Assembly: GCA_031411495.1 (NCBI GenBank)
Contig: JANOBD010000190.1
Span: 1 to 37,591 of the forward strand
Length of the DNA: 37,591 nt
Direction of reading: 5' to 3'
DNA from: JANOBD01 sp031411495
GTDB lineage: Bacteria > Planctomycetota > Phycisphaerae > Tepidisphaerales > Tepidisphaeraceae
Part shown: positions 17,387 to 25,658 of the stretch, piece by piece
How the letters are laid out: the number at the start of each line of letters is the position of its first letter
How positions within the stretch are numbered: position 1 is the stretch's first letter
Made by a program: the position numbers and the translations under genes
Notes under the pieces: generated by a model
Told to the model about the DNA's origin: nothing
What the model saw: only the letters and a program-made list of their open reading frames with translations
Database searches by the model: none

Positions 17387-17427
17387 AGTCGGTAGATGCC
17401 AGCGCGTCATTGAACCCAGGAGTTATC

Positions 17428-17961
17428 ATGACTCGATCCCTCCTTATCGCATGCATTGGCCTCTCTATCCTCGGCTGCGACAAGCCCGCTCAGCCCGCAG
17501 CCGATGCGGCAGCCAAGGCGTCGAAGCCCGGCTTGCCGCCCGCCGGTCGGCAGACTGCCGGAGAACCCACATTCGCCGACGCTGAGACGCCGGTGGAGGC
17601 GAAGATCGAATACGACACAAAGATCGAGAACGTGAACGGCAAGAGCATCGTCTCCTGGACCGCGAAAGTTCCGACCGGCGGCTGGACGATGACCACCGAC
17701 TCGGCGCCGCTCGTCGAGGAGCGCAATACGCTTTGGTGGGTTCGCGTCTACGTCACGCTGCAAGCGCCGGACCCGAAGGAGATGGTCGCGCAGGGTTTTC
17801 AGACGCTCACGGGCAAGTTTGAAGCCGACAGGAAAATCAACCGCGTCGAGTTCTCCGTCCGTCGAACGGTCAAGGGCGACACATCGGACTTGAAGCCCGG
17901 TTACGTCGTCGTCAAGACAGGCCCCGATTGGGTGACGGACCAGGACAAGGCTGCGAAGTGA
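17428..17961 (+). CDS. Predicted lipoprotein
   Basis: A 177-residue protein with a lipoprotein signal: TRSLLIACIGLSILGC, the lipobox ending at Cys17, so it should be lipid-anchored. Residues 18-45 are Ala/Pro/Lys-rich linker. The remainder (50-170) is a small beta-rich domain with VEAKIEYDTKIENVNGKSIVSWTAKVPTGGW and repeated beta-strand-like patterns; I do not recognise a family. ATG 17428 follows CAGGAG at a good distance. It is convergent with the C15 peptidase gene, with stop codons only 3 bp apart. Confidence 0.8.
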   Translation: MTRSLLIACIGLSILGCDKPAQPAADAAAKASKPGLPPAGRQTAGEPTFADAETPVEAKIEYDTKIENVNGKSIVSWTAKVPTGGWTMTTDSAPLVEERNTLWWVRVYVTLQAPDPKEMVAQGFQTLTGKFEADRKINRVEFSVRRTVKGDTSDLKPGYVVVKTGPDWVTDQDKAAK

Positions 17962-17964
17962 CGA

Positions 17965-18501
17965 TCACGCTCGTCGTGGCGGGCGAACGTCCAGCGGCTC
18001 GAGCAGTCGAGAGACGATCGCCACCTGTTGGTCCAGCGCCATCTTTTCCAGCGGCGGCACGTGCAGGAAGCCGATCGGCTTTGTCGTGAATCGCTGGAGC
18101 ATCCTGAAGTAAAGATAGTTGCACAGGTATCCGCCGGCATCATCACTCACACCCACGCCGCACGGCGGGTGCGCGAGCAGATCCGCCGGCCAGAGCGTGC
18201 CGGCGAGGACGGACGGCGCGGTCGAATCGATGATCGAATGCGCCGGCAGTTCGCCGCGCACGTCGGGGATCGGATCGATTTGATTTCGAGCCCGTGTCTC
18301 GAGCCGAAAGCTCGAACTGTTGCCCGCCACACCCAGGAGCACGGCTCGGTCGAACGAATCCGGATCGAGCCGCGCGACAAACTCATCCGCCGCGGCGTAC
18401 GCGACTTCGAGCAGCACGTAAGGCCGTCCGAGTCGCTCGGCGACGAGCGCGGACGGATTGGCCGCGAAACGGCCGAACGCGGAGAATGCCGTGGTCAGCA
18501 T
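17965..18501 (-). CDS. Pyroglutamyl-peptidase I-like protein (C15)
   Basis: Members of this family remove N-terminal pyroglutamate from peptides. The N terminus TAFSAFGRFAANPSALVAERL matches the family opening (TGFEPFGGxxxNPS). The catalytic Glu68 (RLETRARNQID), Cys127 (SDDAGGYLCNYLYF) and His147 (GFLHVPP) are all present. At 178 residues it is shorter than the usual 200-215, mainly by missing sequence between the N-terminal region and EVAYAAA. No ribosome binding site is obvious before ATG 18501; starts further upstream to 18624 add unconserved sequence. It may be a diverged member rather than a typical Pcp. Confidence 0.8.
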   Translation of the reverse strand: MLTTAFSAFGRFAANPSALVAERLGRPYVLLEVAYAAADEFVARLDPDSFDRAVLLGVAGNSSSFRLETRARNQIDPIPDVRGELPAHSIIDSTAPSVLAGTLWPADLLAHPPCGVGVSDDAGGYLCNYLYFRMLQRFTTKPIGFLHVPPLEKMALDQQVAIVSRLLEPLDVRPPRRA

Positions 18502-18649
18502 TCGCGTTGGGCTGATCGAAATTGAATCGATCGCGTCGATCACGTCTCCGGAAACGGGCCGTTGTCGCAGCGGCGATGGTATCAAAGCGAAGCGGCAGGT
18601 GGATCGAGCTCCGCCTGCCGCCACGCGCCTGCCTCATGAGCGTTCGATT

Positions 18650-20038
18650 TCACTTCGGCTTGATGCCGAACACGGTGTTCGCCTGCTCCAATGGAATGAC
18701 GGTCAGCACGATCGGATCGTCCGTGGTGTGGTTGTTCTTCGTCGTCGAATAGCGCACGCGGATGGTGAGTTCCTTGGGATCCTCGGTCGGCAGCACGCCT
18801 TTGAACGTGACGAATCCATCCACATCAGTCGTGGCGGTGATTTCGCCGCTGTTGAGGACGCCGTTTCGGTTCTTGTCGATGTAGACGACGGCGCCCTGCA
18901 ATGCCGAATCGCCAGGGGTGAAGGTCTTGCTGCTGTCAAGATCCTTGATGACGCGGACCTTCACGGATGCCGGAGCGAATCCGAAGTTGTAGGTCTGGGT
19001 TTCCTGGATCGTCTTGAAGACCAGGCGCTGCAGACGGGAAGTGGACGCGATCGGCTTGGTGGGAGAGAGCCGGAAGCGGATGTTCACGCCGAACTTGGCG
19101 GAAGTCTTTCGGTTCAGGATGTGATAGTTGCCGCTCGCGTCGGTCGCGGAGCTGGGTTCCGAATCGGAGTTCCACACGCCGTCGTTGTTGAAATCGAGCC
19201 ACGCGCGAACCGCGCCGGCGCCGACATAGGCTTCGCCCGCGGTGCGCTTGCCGTTCCCGTCGACGTCTTTGAAAATCCGCCCCTGCACGACCATTTCGGG
19301 GCGGATCGCGAAGTTTTTGGTCTGGTTGGTGCCGATCACGGCCGTGTAATTGATGGGCGGGACCGTGTAGTCGATCGTCTCGAAGGTGCTCACGCGCAAT
19401 ACGCCCGGCCCTTCCGGCACGGTGATCTGGAACTTGGAATTGGTGTACCCGAGCGGTCCGGAGAAAGGAGTGAACGGCTCGTCGGGCGCGCGCACGCCGT
19501 TGTTGTCGGCATCGTAGTAGACGATCGCATCGCCGCGGGAGGTTTCGTCGGTGTCTTTGGTGCCGTTTGCGTTGATATCGAAAAACATCTCGCCGCTGAC
19601 GACGATCGCCTTGCGCATCGGGATGTTCTGATTAGGAAAGTTTGTCTGTGTGGCCGACGGAACGACGACTTTCACCGGCGCGTAGATCCCAACCGTCTGC
19701 TTGGTCGTGTCGATGCTGTACGCCATTCGGACTGCGATCGGGCCGGCGGTGTCGGCGGAGAGCGAATAGGTGCCCTCTTTGCTGAGCGTCTGGTACGGCT
19801 CGCTGCCGTTCTGTTTCCCGTTGCCATCGAGATCGATCCACAACCCGACCTGCGCCGCGATGGAATCCTCCAGAGAAAACCACTTTTCGCGCGACTGCTT
19901 GATGCCGTCGTTATTCAGGTCGTTCCAGACCATTCCCGAAACGGTGGCGAGGAGGGTGCGCGGCTCGACAACTTCTATCCAAGCGCGACTACCCACCGAC
20001 GATTGACCACGAACGAGTGCAGAAGTTCCCTTGCCCAT
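18650..20038 (-). CDS. Exported Ca-loop repeat protein with planctomycete VEPRTLL motif
   Basis: A 462-residue protein. Residues 20-31 read WIEVVEPRTLLA, a version of the LEPRxLLS motif found near the N terminus of many planctomycete exported proteins. After it come at least eight acidic DxDxDG/DxNxDG-type loops, for example NDLNNDGIKQ (39-48), DLDGNGKQNGSE (69-80), DINANGTKDTDE (154-165), DADNNGVRAPDE (176-187), DVDGNGKRTAGE (258-269), DFNNDGVWNSDSE (282-294), DLDSSKTFTPGD (366-377) and DKNRNGVLNSGE (388-399). They sit in SdrD B-like beta-sandwich units and probably bind calcium. No C-terminal anchor is seen. ATG 20038 has AGGGA upstream; an extension to 20170 lacks support. It lies downstream of dnaN, same strand. 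Confidence 0.82.
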   Translation of the reverse strand: MGKGTSALVRGQSSVGSRAWIEVVEPRTLLATVSGMVWNDLNNDGIKQSREKWFSLEDSIAAQVGLWIDLDGNGKQNGSEPYQTLSKEGTYSLSADTAGPIAVRMAYSIDTTKQTVGIYAPVKVVVPSATQTNFPNQNIPMRKAIVVSGEMFFDINANGTKDTDETSRGDAIVYYDADNNGVRAPDEPFTPFSGPLGYTNSKFQITVPEGPGVLRVSTFETIDYTVPPINYTAVIGTNQTKNFAIRPEMVVQGRIFKDVDGNGKRTAGEAYVGAGAVRAWLDFNNDGVWNSDSEPSSATDASGNYHILNRKTSAKFGVNIRFRLSPTKPIASTSRLQRLVFKTIQETQTYNFGFAPASVKVRVIKDLDSSKTFTPGDSALQGAVVYIDKNRNGVLNSGEITATTDVDGFVTFKGVLPTEDPKELTIRVRYSTTKNNHTTDDPIVLTVIPLEQANTVFGIKPK

Positions 20039-20242
20039 GAAGCATTCCCTTTCGAAGCGATGATAAAGTAGCTGCCGTTTTGGGTGAGCAGTATAACGCA
20101 GTCCGCTGGGAGCGCGCATCGAAACGAGTGGATTCGGCCGGCTGCTCGCGAAATGTGCAGGTTGCTGCAACCGCAGGAAGCAACGGAATCGTCATTCCCG
20201 CGACCGCTCCTCATCAATTCGTCGTCACGGGCGCTCGAATCG

Positions 20243-21355
20243 TTACTGCAAATTCACCGGCATGATCACGTAAACGAAATTGCTGCCGGCCTTGAGCAGG
20301 CCGGGACGATTCGGCGCAGTCAGTTCAAAGCTGACCTCGTCGCTGTTCACCACCTTCAGCGCATCGCCCAGGAAGGTGGGGTTGAAGCCGATCGTGACGT
20401 CGGCGCCGTCGAACTTGCAGGCGAAGTCCACCTTCGCTTCGCCGGCCTCGGGGTTGCGGCTGGTGAGCGTCAGGCCCTTCTTGGTGAACTCCATCCGCAC
20501 GCCTTTGCTGTCTTCGGCCGTCAGCAGGCTGGCCCGGCGGACGGCGCTCAGGAAATCGGCCGTGCCGGCGACCATCTTCTTGTCGGTCTCCTTCGGAATC
20601 ACCTCGTCATACGGCGGGAACTGGCCTTCGAGCAGGTTCGTCGTCAGCGTCGCATCCGGCGTGCTGAAGACGGCCTGGTTGTCGCTCAGCGTCACGCTCA
20701 CAGTTTCGTCGGCCTTGGCGAGGAGCTTCTCGACCAGTCCCAGGCTCTTGGCGGGGACGATGTGATTGGTCTTGGCCTTTTCGTCCTTCTTCTTGCCGCC
20801 GCTGGTGAGTTCGCCGCGCGATTGGGCGAGCCGTCGGCCGTCGGTGGCGATCAGCACGAGCTGCTGCTTGTCGACGACCATCAACACGCCATTAAACGCA
20901 TAACGGGTGCCTTCCTTGCTCGTGGCGAAGAGCGTCTGGCTGATGAGCTGCTTGAGCGTGCCGGCGGCGAGTTCGAAATCGGCCTCCCCTTCCGGTGTCG
21001 GGATCGCGGGGAACTCGCTGGTGTTTTGAGTGAAGATCTTGAAATGGCTGTCCGCGCCGCGGACGTGCATCTCGGTCCCTTCGACGCTGAGGCTGAGGGT
21101 GTCATCGGTCGACTCGCGGACGATGTCGCGCAGCTTGTCGGCCGGAACCAGCGTCTCGCCGGGCTGGTCGATCTGCACCTGCGCATCGGTGAAGGTCACC
21201 GACACTTCGAGATCCGTGCCGCTGATCATGAGCTTGTCATTCGCGGCGGCGAGCTTCACGCAGCTCAGCACCGGCTTGGGGCTCCGCGACGGCACGACCG
21301 TCGACGTGATCGTAATGGCTTCCTGCAGGGCAGCACGATTGCAGATGACTTTCAT
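20243..21355 (-). CDS. dnaN: DNA polymerase III beta subunit (sliding clamp)
   Basis: A 370-residue clamp that tethers DNA polymerase III to DNA. The start MKVICNRAALQEAITITSTVVPSR, the FNGVLMVVDKQQLVLIATDGRRLA segment (mid-protein), GQFPPYDEVIP and the C-terminal YVIMPVNLQ are classical DnaN features; length is the usual about 370. An insertion of about 15 charged residues (GGKKKDEKAK) follows ELTS in domain 2. ATG 21355 has GAGGA 7 nt upstream; an extension to 21478 is not conserved. dnaA and recF, often neighbours of dnaN, are not visible here; the upstream spacer holds DnaA-box-like sites. Confidence 0.97.
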   Translation of the reverse strand: MKVICNRAALQEAITITSTVVPSRSPKPVLSCVKLAAANDKLMISGTDLEVSVTFTDAQVQIDQPGETLVPADKLRDIVRESTDDTLSLSVEGTEMHVRGADSHFKIFTQNTSEFPAIPTPEGEADFELAAGTLKQLISQTLFATSKEGTRYAFNGVLMVVDKQQLVLIATDGRRLAQSRGELTSGGKKKDEKAKTNHIVPAKSLGLVEKLLAKADETVSVTLSDNQAVFSTPDATLTTNLLEGQFPPYDEVIPKETDKKMVAGTADFLSAVRRASLLTAEDSKGVRMEFTKKGLTLTSRNPEAGEAKVDFACKFDGADVTIGFNPTFLGDALKVVNSDEVSFELTAPNRPGLLKAGSNFVYVIMPVNLQ

Positions 21356-22000
21356 GGGCAGATCCTCTTCTTCCGGCAAGGCATATTCGCGTTTCGGCGA
21401 GTCGGATGGATGTAACACGACTCGATCGCATTTCCCAATCCTGATCCGGCCGCGATAATCGGACGCGGCGGGTCCCAACGACCTCTCGGACCTTCGAGAG
21501 CTCGGAGTCTATCCCCTCACTTATAGATAGAGAAATTCTTACCTAGTCGTACTAGTAATACGCGTGCGCCGAATGGGGATAACCGGCGCGGCAATTCTGT
21601 AAGTCGAGCACGCGCGAACAGATGGAAGCGATTCGCATCACATCGCGATGTGAAGAACTTGACGCGTGTCGTGGATGGGCGCGCTCGGGCGGAGCGGCGT
21701 TCGCAACAGGGGTCGGTCGATGTTCGGGAACCCATGTCGCGGCGACTGGCAGTGCGCGCCAGCGACGCGCCAAGGTCTCCGAGCGCCATCCACCGCGTAT
21801 CGACAGTCGCTGTCGCGAGATGATCCACACGCGCTGCACAATCCACAGTCGATTGTGAATGGATTTCTCGCCCGCTCTTGCTCGCGCGCGAGCGTCGAGA
21901 CAGAGGTTTGCTCCGTCCCGACCTCCAATCTCTTGCCGCCTGGCGGAGTCGAGTGTTTGCGATTTCGTTCGCTTTACCTCATCTTCTCGACATCGAACCC
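21356..22000. other. dnaN-mlaF spacer with candidate replication origin
   Basis: This 645-bp divergent spacer holds no convincing gene. It contains an AT-rich stretch (about 21520-21560), two nonamers with one mismatch to the DnaA box (TGGGGATAA at 21574-21582, reverse orientation; TGATCCACA at 21821-21829), a weaker one (CAATCCACA at 21839-21847), further ATCCAC/GTGGAT words, and a perfect 16-bp palindrome at 21638-21653. The composition fits an oriC next to dnaN, but the evidence is only sequence similarity of short words, so the call is tentative. Confidence 0.35.
21638..21653. repeat. Perfect 16-bp palindrome
   Basis: TCACATCGCGATGTGA is its own reverse complement. It lies 283 bp upstream of the dnaN start inside the candidate origin spacer. 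It may bind a dimeric regulator or contribute to origin structure. Confidence 0.6.
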
Positions 22001-22786
22001 ATGCCGCTGATCGAACTCAAAGACATTCACAAGCGCTTCGGCTCGCTCATCGTCCTGGATGGGGTGAACCTGAAAGTCGAGAAAGGCGAGCGCCTCGTCG
22101 TCATCGGCGCATCGGGTACGGGCAAGAGCGTCATGCTCAAACACGTTGTCGGCCTGCTCAAGCCTGACAGCGGCGAGGTCTGGTTCGACGGCAAGCGCAG
22201 CGACCTTCTCCACGAGCGCGACCTGGTGCCGATGCGCACGCGCTTCGGGTTCCTGTTTCAGATGAGCGCGCTCTTCGACTCCCTGACATGCGCCCAGAAC
22301 ATCGCGTTCCCCCTCACCGAGCACACGAAAAAGACGCCCGGCGAGATCGCTGCGATCGTCCAGCAGAAACTGAACATGGTCGGCCTGCCGGACGTCGGCG
22401 AGAAGATGCCCGCCCAGCTCTCCGGCGGGCAGCGAAAGCGCATCGCTTTGGCGCGCGCCATCGCGATGAGCCCCGACGTGATCCTCTATGACGAACCAAC
22501 GACCGGCCTGGACCCGATCCGATCCGATGTGATCAACGAGCTGATCCTCAAGCTCTCGCGCGAGCTGGAAATCACCAGCATCGTCGTCACGCACGACATG
22601 GTGAGCGCCTTCAAGGTCGCGACGCGGATCGTGATGCTTTTCCACGGCAAGATCGTCTTTGACGGCACGCCAGATGAAGCGCGCGACAGCAACAGCGAGG
22701 CCCTGCGACGATTCATCGCCGGCGAAGCGACGGATGAAGAACTTGCCGGGCTGAACACGACAGTGAGGCGGACCGTCACAGGATAG
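22001..22786 (+). CDS. ABC ATPase of MlaF type (lipid transport)
   Basis: The 261-residue ATPase has Walker A GASGTGKS at 36-43, Q-loop Gln87, signature SGGQRKR at 141-147, Walker B ILYDEP at 161-166 and His198. The segment GFLFQMSALFDSLTCAQNIAFPL and the TGLDPIRSDVINELI run are typical of MlaF/Ttg2A-type ATPases that energise MlaE permeases moving phospholipids between the two membranes. The expected partners MlaE and MlaD are not in the window. I chose ATG 22001 (MPLIELKDIHKRFG) since conservation starts there; no ribosome binding site precedes it, so the message may be leaderless or translated weakly. Confidence 0.9.
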   Translation: MPLIELKDIHKRFGSLIVLDGVNLKVEKGERLVVIGASGTGKSVMLKHVVGLLKPDSGEVWFDGKRSDLLHERDLVPMRTRFGFLFQMSALFDSLTCAQNIAFPLTEHTKKTPGEIAAIVQQKLNMVGLPDVGEKMPAQLSGGQRKRIALARAIAMSPDVILYDEPTTGLDPIRSDVINELILKLSRELEITSIVVTHDMVSAFKVATRIVMLFHGKIVFDGTPDEARDSNSEALRRFIAGEATDEELAGLNTTVRRTVTG

Positions 22787-22853
22787 AGTCGGGAACGGAT
22801 TGATGGTTTCGCTCGCGACGAAAGTCGCGTCGCGGGTGCAACTACCCGTGCGT

Positions 22854-23129
22854 TTAGCCCTCCAGCCAATTCGTTCGACGGAAAATCCACACGACCAGGG
22901 CAAGCGATCCCGTCGCGAGGAGAACGCCGCAGATCGTGGACGCAGTGACATCGGGCCCGCCGAAGCATCTTGATCCGACGATCGCCGCGCCGATCGCGCC
23001 CGCGATGAAGCCGATCGCCGTCACCGCGATCCCAAGACAGACGCGCGGATAAGGACGTCGCCAGGTTGCCCGGTCAAACGTCGGATCGACGAGCCACGGC
23101 GCGAAGATCGATAGGAAAAAGTCGATCAT
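22854..23129 (-). CDS. Small two-helix membrane protein, tandem paralogue 1
   Basis: A 91-residue protein with two hydrophobic segments (about 33-52 and 62-81) and ending FRRTNWLEG. It lines up along most of its length with the product of the gene just upstream (23140-23427): both have a hydrophobic first helix after a PRVCLG/PGLWLG segment, a short Gly/Ala-rich connector, and a second helix followed by W-F-x-R-x-x-W-L. The assigned start is ATG 23129, with no clear ribosome binding site. It has no recognised family. The pair lies 67 bp from the end of the convergent MlaF-type gene. Confidence 0.6.
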   Translation of the reverse strand: MIDFFLSIFAPWLVDPTFDRATWRRPYPRVCLGIAVTAIGFIAGAIGAAIVGSRCFGGPDVTASTICGVLLATGSLALVVWIFRRTNWLEG

Positions 23130-23139
23130 GGTTTGTCGC

Positions 23140-23427
23140 CTAGCGCGCGTTGAGCCAGGAGGAACGTCCGAAGACAAGCCACAGCAAGGCGGTGGTGCCG
23201 ACGCATCCGATCACCCCGCCGGTTGCGCCGGCGGCGAAACTGGCGTGCCCTGCCCAGTGTCGGGAAATCGACACCGCTGCCATCACGCCGGCGACGGTGC
23301 CGGCAAGACCAGCGAGCGCGCCCAGCCAGAGACCGGGTCGATCGGCAATGGAGGTTCCGAAAGGGTCGCCAAACAACGAGAGGGCGATTTCCAGCAGACC
23401 GCCGATGAGTTCGCCGAGAAGGTCCAC
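23140..23427 (-). CDS. Small two-helix membrane protein, tandem paralogue 2
   Basis: A membrane protein of about 95 residues ending FGRSSWLNAR. The two helices are LWLGALAGLAGTVAGVMAAVS and GGVIGCVGTTALLWLVFG. It is the sister of the gene at 22854-23129, 10 bp apart. The start is uncertain: GTG 23427 (VDLLGELIGGLL) gives a length similar to the paralogue, whereas the frame remains open to 23592 and would then overlap the end of the glycosidase gene. One of the additional residues (LVACAPES) resembles a lipobox, so a longer form with a lipoprotein signal is not excluded. Confidence 0.5.
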   Translation of the reverse strand: MDLLGELIGGLLEIALSLFGDPFGTSIADRPGLWLGALAGLAGTVAGVMAAVSISRHWAGHASFAAGATGGVIGCVGTTALLWLVFGRSSWLNAR

Positions 23428-23498
23428 ATCGCCAACGATCGCCGATTCCGGCGCGCATGCGACTAGAATTATGAGCGACTTTTGAATGCAGTCGGCGG

Positions 23499-25658
23499 TC
23501 AGATCACCGGTGAGAAACCTTCCGCCAGCACCTTCCATTTGCCGTTCATCGGGAAGCCGGGCGTTGCGACGCCTTCGGGTGATCCATCCCACCCCCCTGC
23601 CATCATCGCGATCGCGCTCAGGTGCGCGCCGTTGCCCGGCAGATACGCTGGAAGGCGATCGTCCTGATAGTTGTGGCCGTTAGCGAGATGGCGATTCTTC
23701 GGCGAGTCGAGAAGCAGCGCATCGATCGCGAGTTCCGGAAGTTTCACGCGCGCCGCCGTCTGCGCGAGCAACCCGAAATCCCAGCCCCAGGCCTTGTCCC
23801 ATTGCCAGTTCGTGAGCGTCCACTTCGCCGTCTCGCGCATGATTGCTTCGTCGACGAGGTGGCTTTTGGGAAGGAATCCGAGTGCGCCGAGATAGCTCGG
23901 GTGGTCGCCGTTGACGAGGTAGGGATCGGTTTCGATGGCGGCGTATCGGCCGTCGCGGACTGTCGGTTTGCCGAGCTTCTGAACGATCTCATCCCACTTC
24001 GGCTCGCGCGGCAGGCCGAGGCGCACGCGCCACTTCTGGGCGACTGACAAACCCCAGGCCCAGTAGGCGAGTTCCCATGTCGGGTTCAGGAGCGTCGCAC
24101 GCTGTGCGCCGTAGCTCTCCTGTGCGGGAATGAGTGCCGGGCCGAGCACATAGCGTTCTTTCGCGGCTTCGAACACCGGATAACTCGCCATGAACAGCGC
24201 CGTCTGCTCCACGATGTCGGCATAGCGGTCGAGCGTTTCCTTGGTGCGCTTCGAGCGATAAATCTGCTCGGCGAAGTAGATCGGGTGCGGCTGTTGCCAG
24301 ATGAGAAAGACGCCGACCTCGCTGGGCGTCTGCTGTCCTTCCGGGCCGACCATTTTCGGCCAGCGGACGCCTTCGTAGCCTTGCGCCGCCGCGATCTCCT
24401 TCGCCACCGGTTTGATCGCGTCGTAGTAGCCCAGCGAACGCTCGAGCAGCGCCGTTCGTCCCCACATGGCGAAGTGAGCGGCGTGCCACCAGTGCATCTC
24501 CAGATGCTGTTTGCCGAACCAACTGTTGAAGAGCAGCCCGGTCTCCTGTGGCGGCATGGAGCCGGCACAATTCACGGCCGTCACATACTGCGAGAGGATC
24601 GTACGACGTTCGAGTTCGCTCGCGCGCCCGTCGGTGCTCCCGGTGAAGTCGATGGCGGCGCCGTTGGTCCAGAACGATTCCCAACTCGATGCCGATGCTT
24701 CCAGTGCCTGCGCGACCTTGATCGTCGGCAGGTCGAAGGGCCTGGGGCTGAACTCCATCAGACATTCGAGCCAGTCGCCCTGCCCGCGCAGCGAGAACGT
24801 GTGCGGGCCATCCTGCGTGAGCGTGGTGGTATCGGGCACGCTCCAGGCGGCGCGGGCGTGATAGACCGAGTCGTCCTGTTTCCGCTCGAACGTCACGCCG
24901 CCGGGCACGGGCTTGACCGTGGTCGAATGGCGCTCGGCATGATCCCAGTCGGCGGCGAGACGCCATTGATCGCTCGCGCCGCTGAAAGAAATCTGGATCG
25001 CCAGCGCACCTCGGCCGATCGCGGGAGATTTGACGCGGATCGCGATGAGATTCAGGGTCGGATGGGCGACGGTGAAGACATCCACCCCCTGCCCCGCGAT
25101 GGTGAATTTCGAGCGGATAATGCCGGTCCAGAGATCCAGCGTCTGTTCGATGTCGCCGAGCTGATCCGGTGTGATGACCGAGCCGTCGCCGTGGATGAAC
25201 GCGAGCCGCGCCAGTGAAATGCGGTGCGGGTTGGCGCGCAGATACGTCGATGGGCCGGGTTCGCCGGTCATGTCGCCGTAGAAGTACGGAACTTTTCGAC
25301 CGGCGACGTCGTAGTCGTGGCGAAGGTATTCGATCTTGAAGTTCTGCGTGTTCGGGAAGCGATGCCACGCCCACTGGGCCATCATGCTGAGCGGAACTTT
25401 GGGGTCGTAAACGTCATGGAGCGTTTGCAGGCCGGTCACATCGCACCCGAACGCGAACTCGCCATTGCCGACTTGAAGCGGCGTGAGCGGATCGATCCGT
25501 CGGAGCACGACGTTGTGTCGGTCGACGAGAGCCTTGCGGTCGATCGTTGGCGAGGTGGTTGGCATGGTGACGGGCTGGGTTTGCGCTGCGCGCAGTCGAG
25601 ACGCGATTGCGACCGAGGCGGCCGCGGAAAGAAATTGTCTTCTCGTGAACGGTCGCAT
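23499..25658 (-). CDS. Tat-exported six-hairpin glycosidase-like protein
   Basis: A 719-residue protein with a twin-arginine signal (TRRQFLSAAASVAIASRLRAA, RR at 6-7), so it is exported folded. After it, LQVGNGEFAFGCDVTGLQT (about 60-78) and an N-terminal beta-sandwich are followed by a large alpha-helical part with GKQHLEMHWWHAAHFAMWGRTALLERSLGYYD, which resembles the catalytic region of GH65-like (alpha/alpha)6-barrel enzymes. Substrate and exact family cannot be assigned; the usual acid residue is not certain. Related planctomycete proteins are often near polysaccharide degradation genes. ATG 25658 lacks a strong ribosome binding site. It is separated from parB by a gene-free 1.36-kb stretch. 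Confidence 0.78.
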   Translation of the reverse strand: MRPFTRRQFLSAAASVAIASRLRAAQTQPVTMPTTSPTIDRKALVDRHNVVLRRIDPLTPLQVGNGEFAFGCDVTGLQTLHDVYDPKVPLSMMAQWAWHRFPNTQNFKIEYLRHDYDVAGRKVPYFYGDMTGEPGPSTYLRANPHRISLARLAFIHGDGSVITPDQLGDIEQTLDLWTGIIRSKFTIAGQGVDVFTVAHPTLNLIAIRVKSPAIGRGALAIQISFSGASDQWRLAADWDHAERHSTTVKPVPGGVTFERKQDDSVYHARAAWSVPDTTTLTQDGPHTFSLRGQGDWLECLMEFSPRPFDLPTIKVAQALEASASSWESFWTNGAAIDFTGSTDGRASELERRTILSQYVTAVNCAGSMPPQETGLLFNSWFGKQHLEMHWWHAAHFAMWGRTALLERSLGYYDAIKPVAKEIAAAQGYEGVRWPKMVGPEGQQTPSEVGVFLIWQQPHPIYFAEQIYRSKRTKETLDRYADIVEQTALFMASYPVFEAAKERYVLGPALIPAQESYGAQRATLLNPTWELAYWAWGLSVAQKWRVRLGLPREPKWDEIVQKLGKPTVRDGRYAAIETDPYLVNGDHPSYLGALGFLPKSHLVDEAIMRETAKWTLTNWQWDKAWGWDFGLLAQTAARVKLPELAIDALLLDSPKNRHLANGHNYQDDRLPAYLPGNGAHLSAIAMMAGGWDGSPEGVATPGFPMNGKWKVLAEGFSPVI

